From positions 1 through 38,417 of the forward strand of contig CAAFGG010000031.1 of the NCBI GenBank assembly GCA_900762325.1: a stretch of DNA of 38,417 nt, in the 5' to 3' direction. This document shows, one piece after another, positions 8,106-15,690 of the stretch (position 1 is the stretch's first letter; each line of letters begins with the position of its first letter). Source of the stretch: an uncultured Collinsella sp. Lineage in GTDB: Bacteria > Actinomycetota > Coriobacteriia > Coriobacteriales > Coriobacteriaceae. The position numbers and the translations under genes are program-made. The notes beneath the pieces were generated by a model, which saw only the letters and a list, made by a program, of their open reading frames with translations, had not been told where the DNA came from and made no database searches.

Positions 8106-8966
8106 TCACAGATCGAGCCTACCCTGGGGATCGGTAAAACCGTCAGTACCTTCCTTGAGTTTCTTCTCGTCTGCCTTCACGCGACGCTCGAGCTTTTTTG
8201 TATCCTCGGCAGGCGGCAGGTTCTCGGGTACAATTCCGCGGTCGATGAGGCTGCCACGCACGCTTGTGTTGTTCTCGACGTGCTCTTGCTTGATCTGGTC
8301 CAGACCGTACAGGTCGTGTTCCTCGGCGTTGAAGGCCGTCATCGAGTTCGTAAGGTCCTTTGCTTTGATGAGAACATCGGCTAGCCTGTCCGCCAATGCC
8401 GAGCTCTTGGATACGCCGAGCTGTTGCTTCATTTCCGCCGTGCTTCTGCCGCCGAATAACGCTTCATCGCCCTTCGACTTGATGATCGCGAATCCTTTGG
8501 AGTCCACGCCGCGTTTGAACGCAATACCCGAGAGCTGTTTCTCTGAATCAGATAGCGAGTGGCGCGCCTGCAAGCGCTGAATCTCTGCGAAGCGCTGCTC
8601 TATGAGCTCTTGGCGGCGCGTCTGCACGGCGAAGTACGCCTGTGCGAGCGCGATTTCTTGCTTGTTTGAATCTCCGTTCTGGGCGATTAAATAGCATGCA
8701 TAGCGCGTAAGTTTGTATTCTTTAACCGCACGAGCGGCGACACCGGCAGTTACCATTTTCGTGGTGTCACGAAAATGGGAATCAACTGGAGTTTTGTTTG
8801 TTTCGCACGAGACTTTTGCCCTCTTAACAACTTCGGCAAAGTTCTCCCATCGAGTGTACCCCATGGGTTCCATTAAATCGCGTGCGAGCCAATACTCAAC
8901 GCCGTCTTCCACATTGGCGTAGCTATCAAGTTTGACACGCCACTTCTCGATATCTCTACTGTCCAT
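8106..8966 (-). CDS. dinD: DinD-like BRO-N domain protein
   Basis: The 286-residue product matches DNA damage-inducible protein D. The BRO-N type domain fills roughly residues 10-110 (WRVKLDSY, then EYWLARDLMEPMGYTRW), followed by the conserved central part (TRYACYLIAQNGD, QEIALAQAYFAVQTR) and a C-terminal charged helix. ATG at 8966 has AGGAGG four bases upstream. E. coli DinD is SOS-induced and inhibits RecA strand exchange; whether this homologue does so is unknown. No GAAC-N4-GTTC type LexA box was found in the 160 bp upstream. The gene stands alone between a tRNA operon and an oxidoreductase gene, a common spot for acquired genes. Confidence 0.85.
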   Translation of the reverse strand: MDSRDIEKWRVKLDSYANVEDGVEYWLARDLMEPMGYTRWENFAEVVKRAKVSCETNKTPVDSHFRDTTKMVTAGVAARAVKEYKLTRYACYLIAQNGDSNKQEIALAQAYFAVQTRRQELIEQRFAEIQRLQARHSLSDSEKQLSGIAFKRGVDSKGFAIIKSKGDEALFGGRSTAEMKQQLGVSKSSALADRLADVLIKAKDLTNSMTAFNAEEHDLYGLDQIKQEHVENNTSVRGSLIDRGIVPENLPPAEDTKKLERRVKADEKKLKEGTDGFTDPQGRLDL

Positions 8967-9049
8967 ATCTCCTCCTCGCTGGCCTATTGTCTATGCGGGC
9001 TTTGCCCGCTCTGTATTCAGAATTAGGATACGCTGCCGTGCGGACACGA

Positions 9050-9085
9050 ATGGGCCCCGTGCCACTTCGAGTTCACGGGGCCCAT
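9050..9085. other. Large GC-rich hairpin between dinD and the FAD gene
   Basis: A perfect 12-bp inverted repeat (9050-9061 with 9074-9085) with a 12-nt loop sits 42 bp beyond the stop of the upstream minus-strand gene. It probably ends that transcript, but a proper T tract is missing on the minus strand. A smaller GCGGGC/GCCCGC hairpin lies at about 8995-9009. Confidence 0.5.
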
Positions 9086-9127
9086 AGATATCGATTAGTT
9101 GTGTTTTGCTTTAGATAGGTGTCCAGT

Positions 9128-10654
9128 TTAATTCGCTCGATAGTGCGATCCGAGACTTTCGGTTCGCTTGCGCATGGCTTTGACCATTTCCTGTGCTAGT
9201 TGAATCTGCGATTGCAGGCGGGCGAGGGCTGCGATTTCGCTGTCATTGGCGTGTGGCTTGCTCAACGCCGTTGCGTCGTCTTGCAGGCTTTCAAGCTGTT
9301 GCAGGGCCTTGGATAGACCCGCTTCGGTCCTGTTGATCATGCAGTAGGTACTCATTGTGCGTTTGAGGCAGCGGGTCAGGCGCTCGGCGTCTGCTGTAGC
9401 TATGCCATGCTGGGGGAGGGCGATATCCATCGGTGCGGCCGCCTCAGGAGCGTCCAGCGCTGCTTGGGCTGCCGATGCGCCCGCAATGCGCCCGAACACG
9501 ATGCCATTGGCACTCGACAAGCCGCCGATGCGGTCGGCGCCGTGCATGCCGCCTGTTGCCTCACCGCAGGCGTAGAGGCCCTCAACGCCTGCGTACGCGG
9601 TCTTGTCGATTTTGATACCGCCGTTGGCGGCGTGGGCATACATCGCCACACGCATCTCGTCGGTCGGCGCGATGCCGTGCTCGTCTTGCAGCCAGGTGGC
9701 AAAGGTCTGCACAAACTCGGGGATGTCCTCGCGGGGGAAGTCGTAGTGGAGCGCCAGGCCCTCTGCACCTGCCTGATCTATGACGAGGTCGATGGCGCGG
9801 GAGGCCAAGCGCGAGGTGAAAGGACCATATCCAGAGCGCTGCTCAAGCAGATCGTTTAGCTTGCCGTCGGCAATATCGACCGGCTGGTCTACATGTACGT
9901 AGCGCCAGGTTTTCTCGTTGAAGACCAGGTTGCGCTTGGGCTCGATGAAGCCGGGCATCATCTGCATGAATTCTATATTAGTAAGCGATGCGCCGTGCGC
10001 CAGTGCGATGGCCTGCGAGGAGCTGAGCACATCAGCCGACGTAAGGCTGCGCTCGAACAGGCCGCCTGTGCCACCGGCTGCGATGATCGTGGCCTTGGCA
10101 GCAAAGGGCACGATTCGATTTTCGGTAAGGTCGTAGAGCACGGTTCCGGTGATTCTGCCGTTCGTGTTCTCAACAAGGTCGATAAGCTCATGGCGGGGGA
10201 GCAGGCGAATGCCGAGTGACTCGATTCGGGTCGTCAGAGCGTCCTCAAGGGGCTTGCGGGTGAGGCCGCGCCACATGCGCGTCTTGTGGTCAAAGCAGGG
10301 GATAAACTGCTTTTGCTGAGCGCTCTCAGCGCTTTGCGGACGCTGGAGCTCAACGCCCAGGTCTTGCTCGAGCCATTCAATTGCCTGGGGAATGCCGTGG
10401 ACAAACGTCTGGACAAGCTCGGGGTCGGCGACGCCGCCACCAACGGTCTGGATGGTGTCGATGAGGTCTTGTTCGTCGTCTTCGTTAACGGGTCCGATAA
10501 GCCCCAAGCCCCAGGTTCCGGGGAAGAAACTCGATCCACTCATAGTCTTGCCGGCGCTTGCCACAGCGACGGTTGCACCTGTGCGCGCCGCTTCGATGGC
10601 GGCGCAAAGGCCCGCAATGCCAGATCCAATTACCAGTACATCAGTCGATTCCAT
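9128..10654 (-). CDS. FAD-dependent oxidoreductase, fumarate reductase/aspartate oxidase superfamily
   Basis: This 508-residue flavoprotein starts at the ATG at 10654, five bases after AAAGGA. The N-terminal dinucleotide motif VIGSGIAGLCAAIEA with a downstream charged residue (about residues 6-35) and the C-terminal FAD_binding_2 signature (GLYACGEATGGMHGADRIGG, about 385-405) place it with FrdA, SdhA and NadB. The C-terminal helical part is short, and no iron-sulfur or cytochrome partner is adjacent, so a soluble oxidase or a reductase using an external donor is likely. The substrate is unknown; L-aspartate oxidase is a possible alternative, but no nadA or nadC gene is present here. No signal peptide or heme-binding CXXCH motif is seen. 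Confidence 0.85.
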   Translation of the reverse strand: MESTDVLVIGSGIAGLCAAIEAARTGATVAVASAGKTMSGSSFFPGTWGLGLIGPVNEDDEQDLIDTIQTVGGGVADPELVQTFVHGIPQAIEWLEQDLGVELQRPQSAESAQQKQFIPCFDHKTRMWRGLTRKPLEDALTTRIESLGIRLLPRHELIDLVENTNGRITGTVLYDLTENRIVPFAAKATIIAAGGTGGLFERSLTSADVLSSSQAIALAHGASLTNIEFMQMMPGFIEPKRNLVFNEKTWRYVHVDQPVDIADGKLNDLLEQRSGYGPFTSRLASRAIDLVIDQAGAEGLALHYDFPREDIPEFVQTFATWLQDEHGIAPTDEMRVAMYAHAANGGIKIDKTAYAGVEGLYACGEATGGMHGADRIGGLSSANGIVFGRIAGASAAQAALDAPEAAAPMDIALPQHGIATADAERLTRCLKRTMSTYCMINRTEAGLSKALQQLESLQDDATALSKPHANDSEIAALARLQSQIQLAQEMVKAMRKRTESLGSHYRAN

Positions 10655-10842
10655 CGGATTCCTTTCTCGTCCGGCGCATTGTCGCACGGGTGATCGGTAA
10701 TGGGGCCGCAAAGACTCGGCAAATCGGTAAAGGGCACATATGACAGGTGGGCGTCATGGACGCTCTGACGTTTCATCTCGTCACATCTCGTATTTCGCCC
10801 CAACTGATATATCGGCATTCGCTACCCTGCGATAGCGCAAAC

Positions 10843-10876
10843 AAAAAGAGCCGCTACCTCGAAAGGTAGCGGCTCT
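10843..10876 (-). terminator. Terminator after the GGGtGRT gene
   Basis: A perfect 13-bp stem (10847-10859 with 10864-10876) with a 4-nt loop is followed on the minus strand by TTTTTGT. It lies 34 bp past the stop codon of the GGGtGRT gene and separates it from the FAD gene. Confidence 0.93.
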
Positions 10877-10910
10877 AAAGCTCAACTATATGAGCATCGC
10901 GCGGGCGCGA

Positions 10911-11915
10911 TTAGGCCTTGAGGGCCTCCTCGACGGCGACAGCGCAGGCGACGGTGGCACCGACCATGGGGTTGTTGCCCATGCCGATGAGACCCATCAT
11001 GTCGACGTGCGCAGGCACGGAGGAAGAACCGGCGAACTGGGCGTCGGAGTGCATACGGCCCATGGTGTCGGTCATGCCGTAAGAGGCAGGGCCGGCGCCC
11101 ATGTTGTCCGGGTGCAGGGTACGGCCAGTGCCGCCACCAGAAGCGACGGAGAAGTACTTCTTGCCAGCCTCGAGGCGCTCCTTCTTGTAGGTGCCAGCGA
11201 CGGGGTGCTGGAAGCGCGTGGGGTTGGTGGAGTTGCCGGTGATCGAGATGTCGACGTTCTCGTGCCACATGATGGCAACGCCCTCGCGGACGTCGTCGGA
11301 GCCGTAGCAGTTAACGGCAGCGCGGGGACCATCGGAGTAGGGGATGGTCTCGACGACCTTGAGCTCGCCCGTGTAGTAGTCGAACTGAGTCTTCACATAG
11401 GTGAAGCCGTTGATGCGGGCGATGATCTGGGCGGCGTCCTTGCCCAGACCGTTCAGGATAACGCGCAGCGGCTTCTTGCGAGCCTTGTTGGCGTTCAGAG
11501 CCAGGCCGATAGCACCCTCAGCGGCAGCGAAGGACTCGTGGCCGGCCAGGAAGGCGAAGCACTCGGTGTCGTCGGAGAGCAGCATAGCGCCCAGGTTGCC
11601 GTGGCCCAGACCGACCTTGCGGTCCTCGGCGACGGAGCCGGGAACGGTGAAGGCCTGGATGCCCTCGCCGATGATGGCGGCAGCCTCAGAAGCAGTCTTG
11701 GCGCCACGCTTGACAGCGAGAGCGCAGCCGAGGGTGTAGGCCCACTCGGCGTTCTGGAAGGCGATGGACTGGGTGTTGTTGACGATCTCACGCGGGTTGA
11801 AGCCCTTGTCGGTGCAGATCTGCAGAGCTTCCTCGAGGGAGGCGATGCCGTTGTCGGCGAGGCACTTGTTGATCTTGTCAGCGCGGCGCTCGTAACCTTC
11901 GAACGTAACAGTCAT
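10911..11915 (-). CDS. GGGtGRT family protein
   Basis: The 334-residue protein carries the name-giving motif GGGTGRT (about residues 257-263), followed by a conserved Gly/Met/His-rich tail (HPDNMGAGPASYGMTDTMGR). The family is found in anaerobic bacteria and has no assigned function. No membrane segment or signal peptide is visible. The start at 11915 is preceded by a purine-rich AAGGGAGGG ribosome site. The gene follows the Fe-S scaffold-like gene by 18 bp on the same strand and ends at a strong terminator, so the two form one operon and probably act together. An iron-sulfur connected role is inferred only from this linkage. Confidence 0.93.
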   Translation of the reverse strand: MTVTFEGYERRADKINKCLADNGIASLEEALQICTDKGFNPREIVNNTQSIAFQNAEWAYTLGCALAVKRGAKTASEAAAIIGEGIQAFTVPGSVAEDRKVGLGHGNLGAMLLSDDTECFAFLAGHESFAAAEGAIGLALNANKARKKPLRVILNGLGKDAAQIIARINGFTYVKTQFDYYTGELKVVETIPYSDGPRAAVNCYGSDDVREGVAIMWHENVDISITGNSTNPTRFQHPVAGTYKKERLEAGKKYFSVASGGGTGRTLHPDNMGAGPASYGMTDTMGRMHSDAQFAGSSSVPAHVDMMGLIGMGNNPMVGATVACAVAVEEALKA

Positions 11916-11933
11916 AGTTATTTCCCTCCCTTT

Positions 11934-12668
11934 CTACTCGTGAACCGGGAACACGCTGGCGACGGAGTGAGTCTCCTCGTCGGTGCGCGGGTCGATGTAC
12001 TTGGCAGCGTTCTCCCACTGACCATAGTGGCCCATAGCGCCAGCGATGGCCTCCTCGGGGGTCTTGCCGGCCTTGACGGCGTCGGTGAACTTGCCGAGGT
12101 TCAGGAACTCGAATGCGATGATCTCGTTCTTGTCGTTGAGAGCCATGCGGGTGACGTAGCCCTGAGCGAGCTCGAGGTAACGAGCGCCCTTGGCCTTGGT
12201 GCCGAACATGGTGCCGACCTGAGAGCGAAGGCCCTTGCCGAGGTCGTCGAGGGAGGCGCCCACGGGCAAGCCGCCCTCGGAGAACGCGGTCTGGCTGCGG
12301 CCGTAAACGATCTGCAGGAAGATCTCGCGCATAGCAACGTTGATGGCGTCGCAGACGAGGTCGGTGTTGAGGGCCTCGAGGATGGTCTTACCGGGAAGGA
12401 TCTCGGAAGCCATGGCGGCAGAGTGGGTCATGCCCGAGCAGCCGATGGTCTCAACGAGGGCCTCCTCGATGATGCCGTCCTTGACGTTCAGCGTGAGCTT
12501 GCAGGCGCCCTGCTGAGGTGCGCACCAACCCACACCGTGCGTAAGACCGGAGATGTCGGAAATCTCCTTAGCCTGGACCCACTTGCCCTCCTCGGGGATG
12601 GGTGCGGGGCCGTGGTATGCACCCTTGGCAACGGGGCACATGTTCTCCACTTCCTGTGAGTACTGCAT
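11934..12668 (-). CDS. Iron-sulfur cluster assembly scaffold-like protein
   Basis: The 244-residue product resembles the IscU/NifU N-terminal scaffold fold. The key stretch TIGCSGMTHSAAMASEILPGKT holds C77, and C106 in TDLVCDAINVAMREIF mimics the other conserved cysteine. Further cysteines lie at C11, C49 and C56. It is longer than a classical scaffold (about 130-150 residues), with an extra C-terminal part of about 100 residues. ATG at 12668 has GAGGAGAGG immediately upstream, which is better than the in-frame ATG at 12752. It is the first gene of a two-gene operon with the GGGtGRT protein. It is separate from the true sufU in this window, so it probably serves a dedicated target and not general cluster assembly. 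Confidence 0.88.
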   Translation of the reverse strand: MQYSQEVENMCPVAKGAYHGPAPIPEEGKWVQAKEISDISGLTHGVGWCAPQQGACKLTLNVKDGIIEEALVETIGCSGMTHSAAMASEILPGKTILEALNTDLVCDAINVAMREIFLQIVYGRSQTAFSEGGLPVGASLDDLGKGLRSQVGTMFGTKAKGARYLELAQGYVTRMALNDKNEIIAFEFLNLGKFTDAVKAGKTPEEAIAGAMGHYGQWENAAKYIDPRTDEETHSVASVFPVHE

Positions 12669-13009
12669 GCCTCTCCTCTCTATCGTGTTGGCGTCCCGTC
12701 TGGGGGTCGTGGCTGGCGATTGCCGGGCGACCCTTCGAAAGGGACATGACATGCAGCCCCTATAATACCGCGAAATGCACGGAATATTCGGCGAACGGCT
12801 CAGTTTTCGTAGCGAGAAGTCCGGAAGTTTTAATTGAAACGGTTTAACTATATGTTCTGTGGTCGCGAACTTCCGTAGAGGGGGTTCGTCTTGGGCAAGC
12901 TTTTGGTCAGCTCTTGTATGCGTTGCGGGGTCTGACCTGTTGCAACGGTGCCGTTCGCCGCCCGTTTACTGCCTTTGGCCTCGCGAGTGTATTGTTTTGC
13001 GTGAATGTT

Positions 13010-13038
13010 TTGATGGCACGCTTCAATCGTGCTGTATT
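13010..13038 (+). promoter_or_regulatory. Candidate RAYT promoter with palindromic spacer
   Basis: TTGATG (13010-13015) and TGTATT (13033-13038) are 17 bp apart, and the spacer is the inverted repeat GCACG-N7-CGTGC. It lies 34 bp before the transposase ATG. The rest of the 403-bp gap (12669-13071) holds the divergent upstream region of the Fe-S scaffold gene, with a minus-strand TATTAT at 12762-12767 as a possible -10, and a CGGAAGTT/AACTTCCG inverted repeat at 12822-12875. No gene is seen there. Confidence 0.35.
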
Positions 13039-13071
13039 GGATGGCAATCAGATCCCGGCGAAGGGAGCGCC

Positions 13072-13872
13072 ATGCAGCGCGTTTGGAGAACGGTTACCGG
13101 CTTTTACCATGTCTGTGCCCGCGGTACGGGCAAGCAGCTCATCTTTGAGGGCGATGAAGACCGGTGGGAGTTTTTGGAGCTGATGCGCGAGTGCTGCCGC
13201 GAGGCGGGCGTGACGGTTGTCGCCTGGTGCCTTATGGGCAATCACGTGCATTTGGTGCTTGCAGATTACGAGGACGCGATGAGCGCGGCGATGCACCGGC
13301 TGCTTTTGACGTACGCGCGGCGGTTCAATAAACGCACGGGGCGCACGGGCCATCTGTTCCAGAACCGTTTTGACCGGCGCTCGCTCGATACCGACCGTTA
13401 TCTGATGGCTGCCATTCGCTATGTTCACGCTAATCCGCAGGAGGCGGGTATCGCCCTGATCGAGCGTTATCCCTGGAGCAGCTTTGCCGAGTATCTTCGA
13501 GCGTATGACAACGATATGACGAGGGGATTTTCGGACCCTTCTTGTGTTCTCGAGCTCTTTGAGTCTGCCAAGGGGTTTCTGGATTATTCTCTGTCGATGC
13601 CCGATGGTTCCGATCCGGTGATTCACGATATGGATGAGACGGAGTGGGAGCGGCGTGCGTTTGCCGACAAGATGGCGAAGCGCCTGGGTGTGCCGCTCAA
13701 CGAACTCAAGACCGTAGCACCCTCGCGGCGAGACGGAATCGTTTTCGCCCTGCACGATGGCGGCTACACGGTGCGCGAGATCGAACGGTATACGGGAATC
13801 AGCAAGAGTACCGTCTCTCGTATCGTGCGCGCTTATGCGCGGGTGAATGCTCAGGCTGAGGGCTCGGAATAG
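13072..13872 (+). CDS. REP-associated tyrosine transposase (RAYT), Y1 family
   Basis: The 266-residue protein has a Y1 (IS200-like) HUH nuclease domain. H58 and H60 lie in MGNHVHLVL and the candidate nucleophile Y117 in AIRYVHANP. A C-terminal helix-turn-helix (about residues 222-250, YTVREIERYTGISKSTVSR) is fused to it. The ATG at 13072 follows AAGGGAG by five bases; longer in-frame starts upstream lack a site. There are no terminal IS200/IS605-type ends or a tnpB partner next to it, so it fits the domesticated single-copy RAYT class known to act on REP palindromes. Intact catalytic residues suggest it is functional. Confidence 0.88.
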   Translation: MQRVWRTVTGFYHVCARGTGKQLIFEGDEDRWEFLELMRECCREAGVTVVAWCLMGNHVHLVLADYEDAMSAAMHRLLLTYARRFNKRTGRTGHLFQNRFDRRSLDTDRYLMAAIRYVHANPQEAGIALIERYPWSSFAEYLRAYDNDMTRGFSDPSCVLELFESAKGFLDYSLSMPDGSDPVIHDMDETEWERRAFADKMAKRLGVPLNELKTVAPSRRDGIVFALHDGGYTVREIERYTGISKSTVSRIVRAYARVNAQAEGSE

Positions 13873-13876
13873 AAAA

Positions 13877-13909
13877 TGGCCGAACCACTCTTGTCAAGCG
13901 ATTCGGCCA
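13877..13909. repeat. Inverted repeat after the RAYT gene
   Basis: TGGCCGAA (13877-13884) and TTCGGCCA (13902-13909) form an 8-bp stem with a 17-nt loop, starting 4 bp after the transposase stop. There is no T tract. It may be a weak terminator or a RAYT-linked palindrome. Confidence 0.5.
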
Positions 13910-13927
13910 ACAAAATTCTTAAGATTT

Positions 13928-13956
13928 GGGACAAATACTACTGATTATTTTGTCCC
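13928..13956. repeat. GGGACAAA/TTTGTCCC inverted repeat at the end of sufU
   Basis: An 8-bp inverted repeat with a 13-nt loop lies between the convergent RAYT and sufU genes. Its right arm overlaps the last sufU codons. The 13-mer GATTTGGGACAAA (13923-13935) recurs at 19352-19364 in the rrf2 leader. Confidence 0.6.
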
Positions 13957-14372
13957 GTGAGCATGCCGTCGAGGGTGCGCCAGGCGAGCTCGGCGCACTT
14001 GACGCGGGCGGGCATGTGCGAGATGTCCTGGAGCTGGGAGGCCTCGTCCAGGTCTTCCAGGTCCTCCTCGGAGAGTTCCTCGCCGCGGATCATGGCGAGG
14101 AAAAGCTCTGCCAGACGACGCGCCTCCTCGACCGTCTCACCGGTGATGAGGTCGGCCATGATGTCGGCGCTGGCCTGGCTGATGGCGCAGCCGTGCCCGG
14201 TAAACGAGGCCTCCTCGATTACATCGTTCTCGACACGCAGCTGCAAGGTGAGTTCGTCACCGCAGCTGGGGTTGATGCCGTCGTGCTCGTGCGTGGGGGC
14301 ATCCATCTCGTACTTATAGTCGGGGTGCGAGTTGTGCTCCATAAACGTGGTGGAGGTGTACAGATTACCCAT
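13938..14372 (-). CDS. sufU: SufU iron-sulfur assembly / sulfur-transfer protein
   Basis: The 144-residue product is the zinc-binding SufU that accepts persulfide sulfur from SufS and passes it to the SufBCD scaffold. The ligand set is complete: C37 and D39 in PSCGDEL, C62 in HGCAISQASAD and C126 in KCAELAWRTL. The 18-21 residue insertion between the second and third cysteines that distinguishes SufU from IscU is present (about residues 93-118). The start ATG at 14372 overlaps the sufS stop by 8 bases and has GGAG upstream, so translation is probably coupled. It is the last gene of the suf operon. Confidence 0.95.
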   Translation of the reverse strand: MGNLYTSTTFMEHNSHPDYKYEMDAPTHEHDGINPSCGDELTLQLRVENDVIEEASFTGHGCAISQASADIMADLITGETVEEARRLAELFLAMIRGEELSEEDLEDLDEASQLQDISHMPARVKCAELAWRTLDGMLTGQNNQ

Positions 14373-15690
14373 TGAACGTGCTCCAAACGTGATGCAGGCC
14401 GGCGATGAACTTGCCGATGTCGGCCTTGTCGTTGTAGAAGGCCACGCTGGCGCGGCAGCAGGCAAGATTCTCGACGCCCAGCCAGGTGAGCAGCGGCTGC
14501 GCGCAGTGGTGGCCGGCGCGGATACAGACGCCGTCCATGTCCATGATGCTCGCGACGTCGTGCGGGTGGATGCCCTTGACGTTAAAGCTCACGACGCCGT
14601 GGTGGTTATCCCAATAGATGGAGCCGATGATCTGGACAAAGTCGAGCTGCATGAGTTCGCCCATCAGATAGTGGACGAGTGCCTGCTCGCGGGCCTGGAT
14701 GTTCTCGTAACCCACCGTGTTGACCAGGTAGTCGAGTGCCGCACCCGTGGCGAAGATGCCGGCGGCGTCCTGCGTACCCGCCTCGAACTTCTCGGGGACG
14801 GGAGCCCAGACAGCGTCCTGCTCGGTGACCGAATCGATCATCTCGCCGCCGGTGAGCATGGGCGGCATGGCGTTCAGCAGGTCCATCTTGCCCCACAGCA
14901 CGCCGATGCCCATGGGGCCCATGGCCTTGTGCGCGCTAAAGGCAAAGAAGTCGGCGCCCAGGTCGGTCACATCGACCGGCATGTGCGGCAGCGACTGCGC
15001 GCCGTCGACGACCAGGTAGCCGCCGTACTTGTGCACGAGCTTGCCAAGGTTCTTGACCGGGTTCTCGACGCCCAGCACGTTGGAGACCTGTCCCACGGCC
15101 AGGATCTTGGTCTTGGGACCCACCTTGGCAAGAACCTCCTCGGTGGTGAGCTGGCCGGTCTTGGTGGGGTAGAGGTAGACGAGCTTGGCGCCGGTCTCGC
15201 GGCAGACCTGCTGCCACGGAATCAGATTGGAGTGGTGCTCCATGATGGTGATGACGACCTCGTCACCCGGTTCGAGCACTGTGGGCGCAAAGCTCTTGGC
15301 GACCAGGTTGAGCGATTCGCTCGTGTTGCGGGTGAAGACGACCTCGTTGGCGTTGGGGGCGCCGATGAGGTCGGCGATCTGCTGGCGCACCTTCGCGATA
15401 GCCTCGGTGGCCTCGACGGACAGCGAGTACAGGCCGCGCAGGGGGTTGGCGTTCATGCGCTGATAGAAGTTGCGCTCGGCGTCGAGCACACAGGCAGGGC
15501 GTTGCGCGGTGGCGGCGCTATCGAGGAAGGCGATCTCGGGGTGCTGCTGGAACAGCGGGAACTGGCCCTTGTAGGGGTTGGTCTCGATGTCCACGGTGGG
15601 CCAGCCGCGCGAAGCCTCGTCGCTGGCGTCGAGCTCCATGGGCTCGGGGGCAGTGCAGGTATCGCATTTAACGTGCTCGGTGTCGATCAT
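14365..15690 (-). CDS. sufS: Cysteine desulfurase SufS
   Basis: This 441-residue PLP enzyme takes sulfur from cysteine to form a protein persulfide. The PLP lysine is K255 in SAHKAMGPMGIG and the active cysteine is C396 in RAGHHCAQPL, a group II (SufS) arrangement. A CDTC pair (C9 and C12) in the extra N-terminal segment of about 40 residues is unusual and could bind metal. The ATG overlaps the sufD stop by four bases (ATGA). It functions with SufU, whose start overlaps its own stop. Confidence 0.96.
   Translation of the reverse strand: MIDTEHVKCDTCTAPEPMELDASDEASRGWPTVDIETNPYKGQFPLFQQHPEIAFLDSAATAQRPACVLDAERNFYQRMNANPLRGLYSLSVEATEAIAKVRQQIADLIGAPNANEVVFTRNTSESLNLVAKSFAPTVLEPGDEVVITIMEHHSNLIPWQQVCRETGAKLVYLYPTKTGQLTTEEVLAKVGPKTKILAVGQVSNVLGVENPVKNLGKLVHKYGGYLVVDGAQSLPHMPVDVTDLGADFFAFSAHKAMGPMGIGVLWGKMDLLNAMPPMLTGGEMIDSVTEQDAVWAPVPEKFEAGTQDAAGIFATGAALDYLVNTVGYENIQAREQALVHYLMGELMQLDFVQIIGSIYWDNHHGVVSFNVKGIHPHDVASIMDMDGVCIRAGHHCAQPLLTWLGVENLACCRASVAFYNDKADIGKFIAGLHHVWSTFNG

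Noticed and set aside
7726..8966. Prophage or integrative element at the tRNA genes
   Set aside because: No integrase and no duplicated tRNA 3' end acting as an attachment site; the second tRNA-Lys is a full copy in the same operon.
10890..12659. A 589-residue plus-strand frame over the GGGtGRT and scaffold genes
   Set aside because: It lies entirely opposite two genes with recognisable motifs and ribosome sites, and its sequence is Val/Gly/Leu-biased shadow coding.
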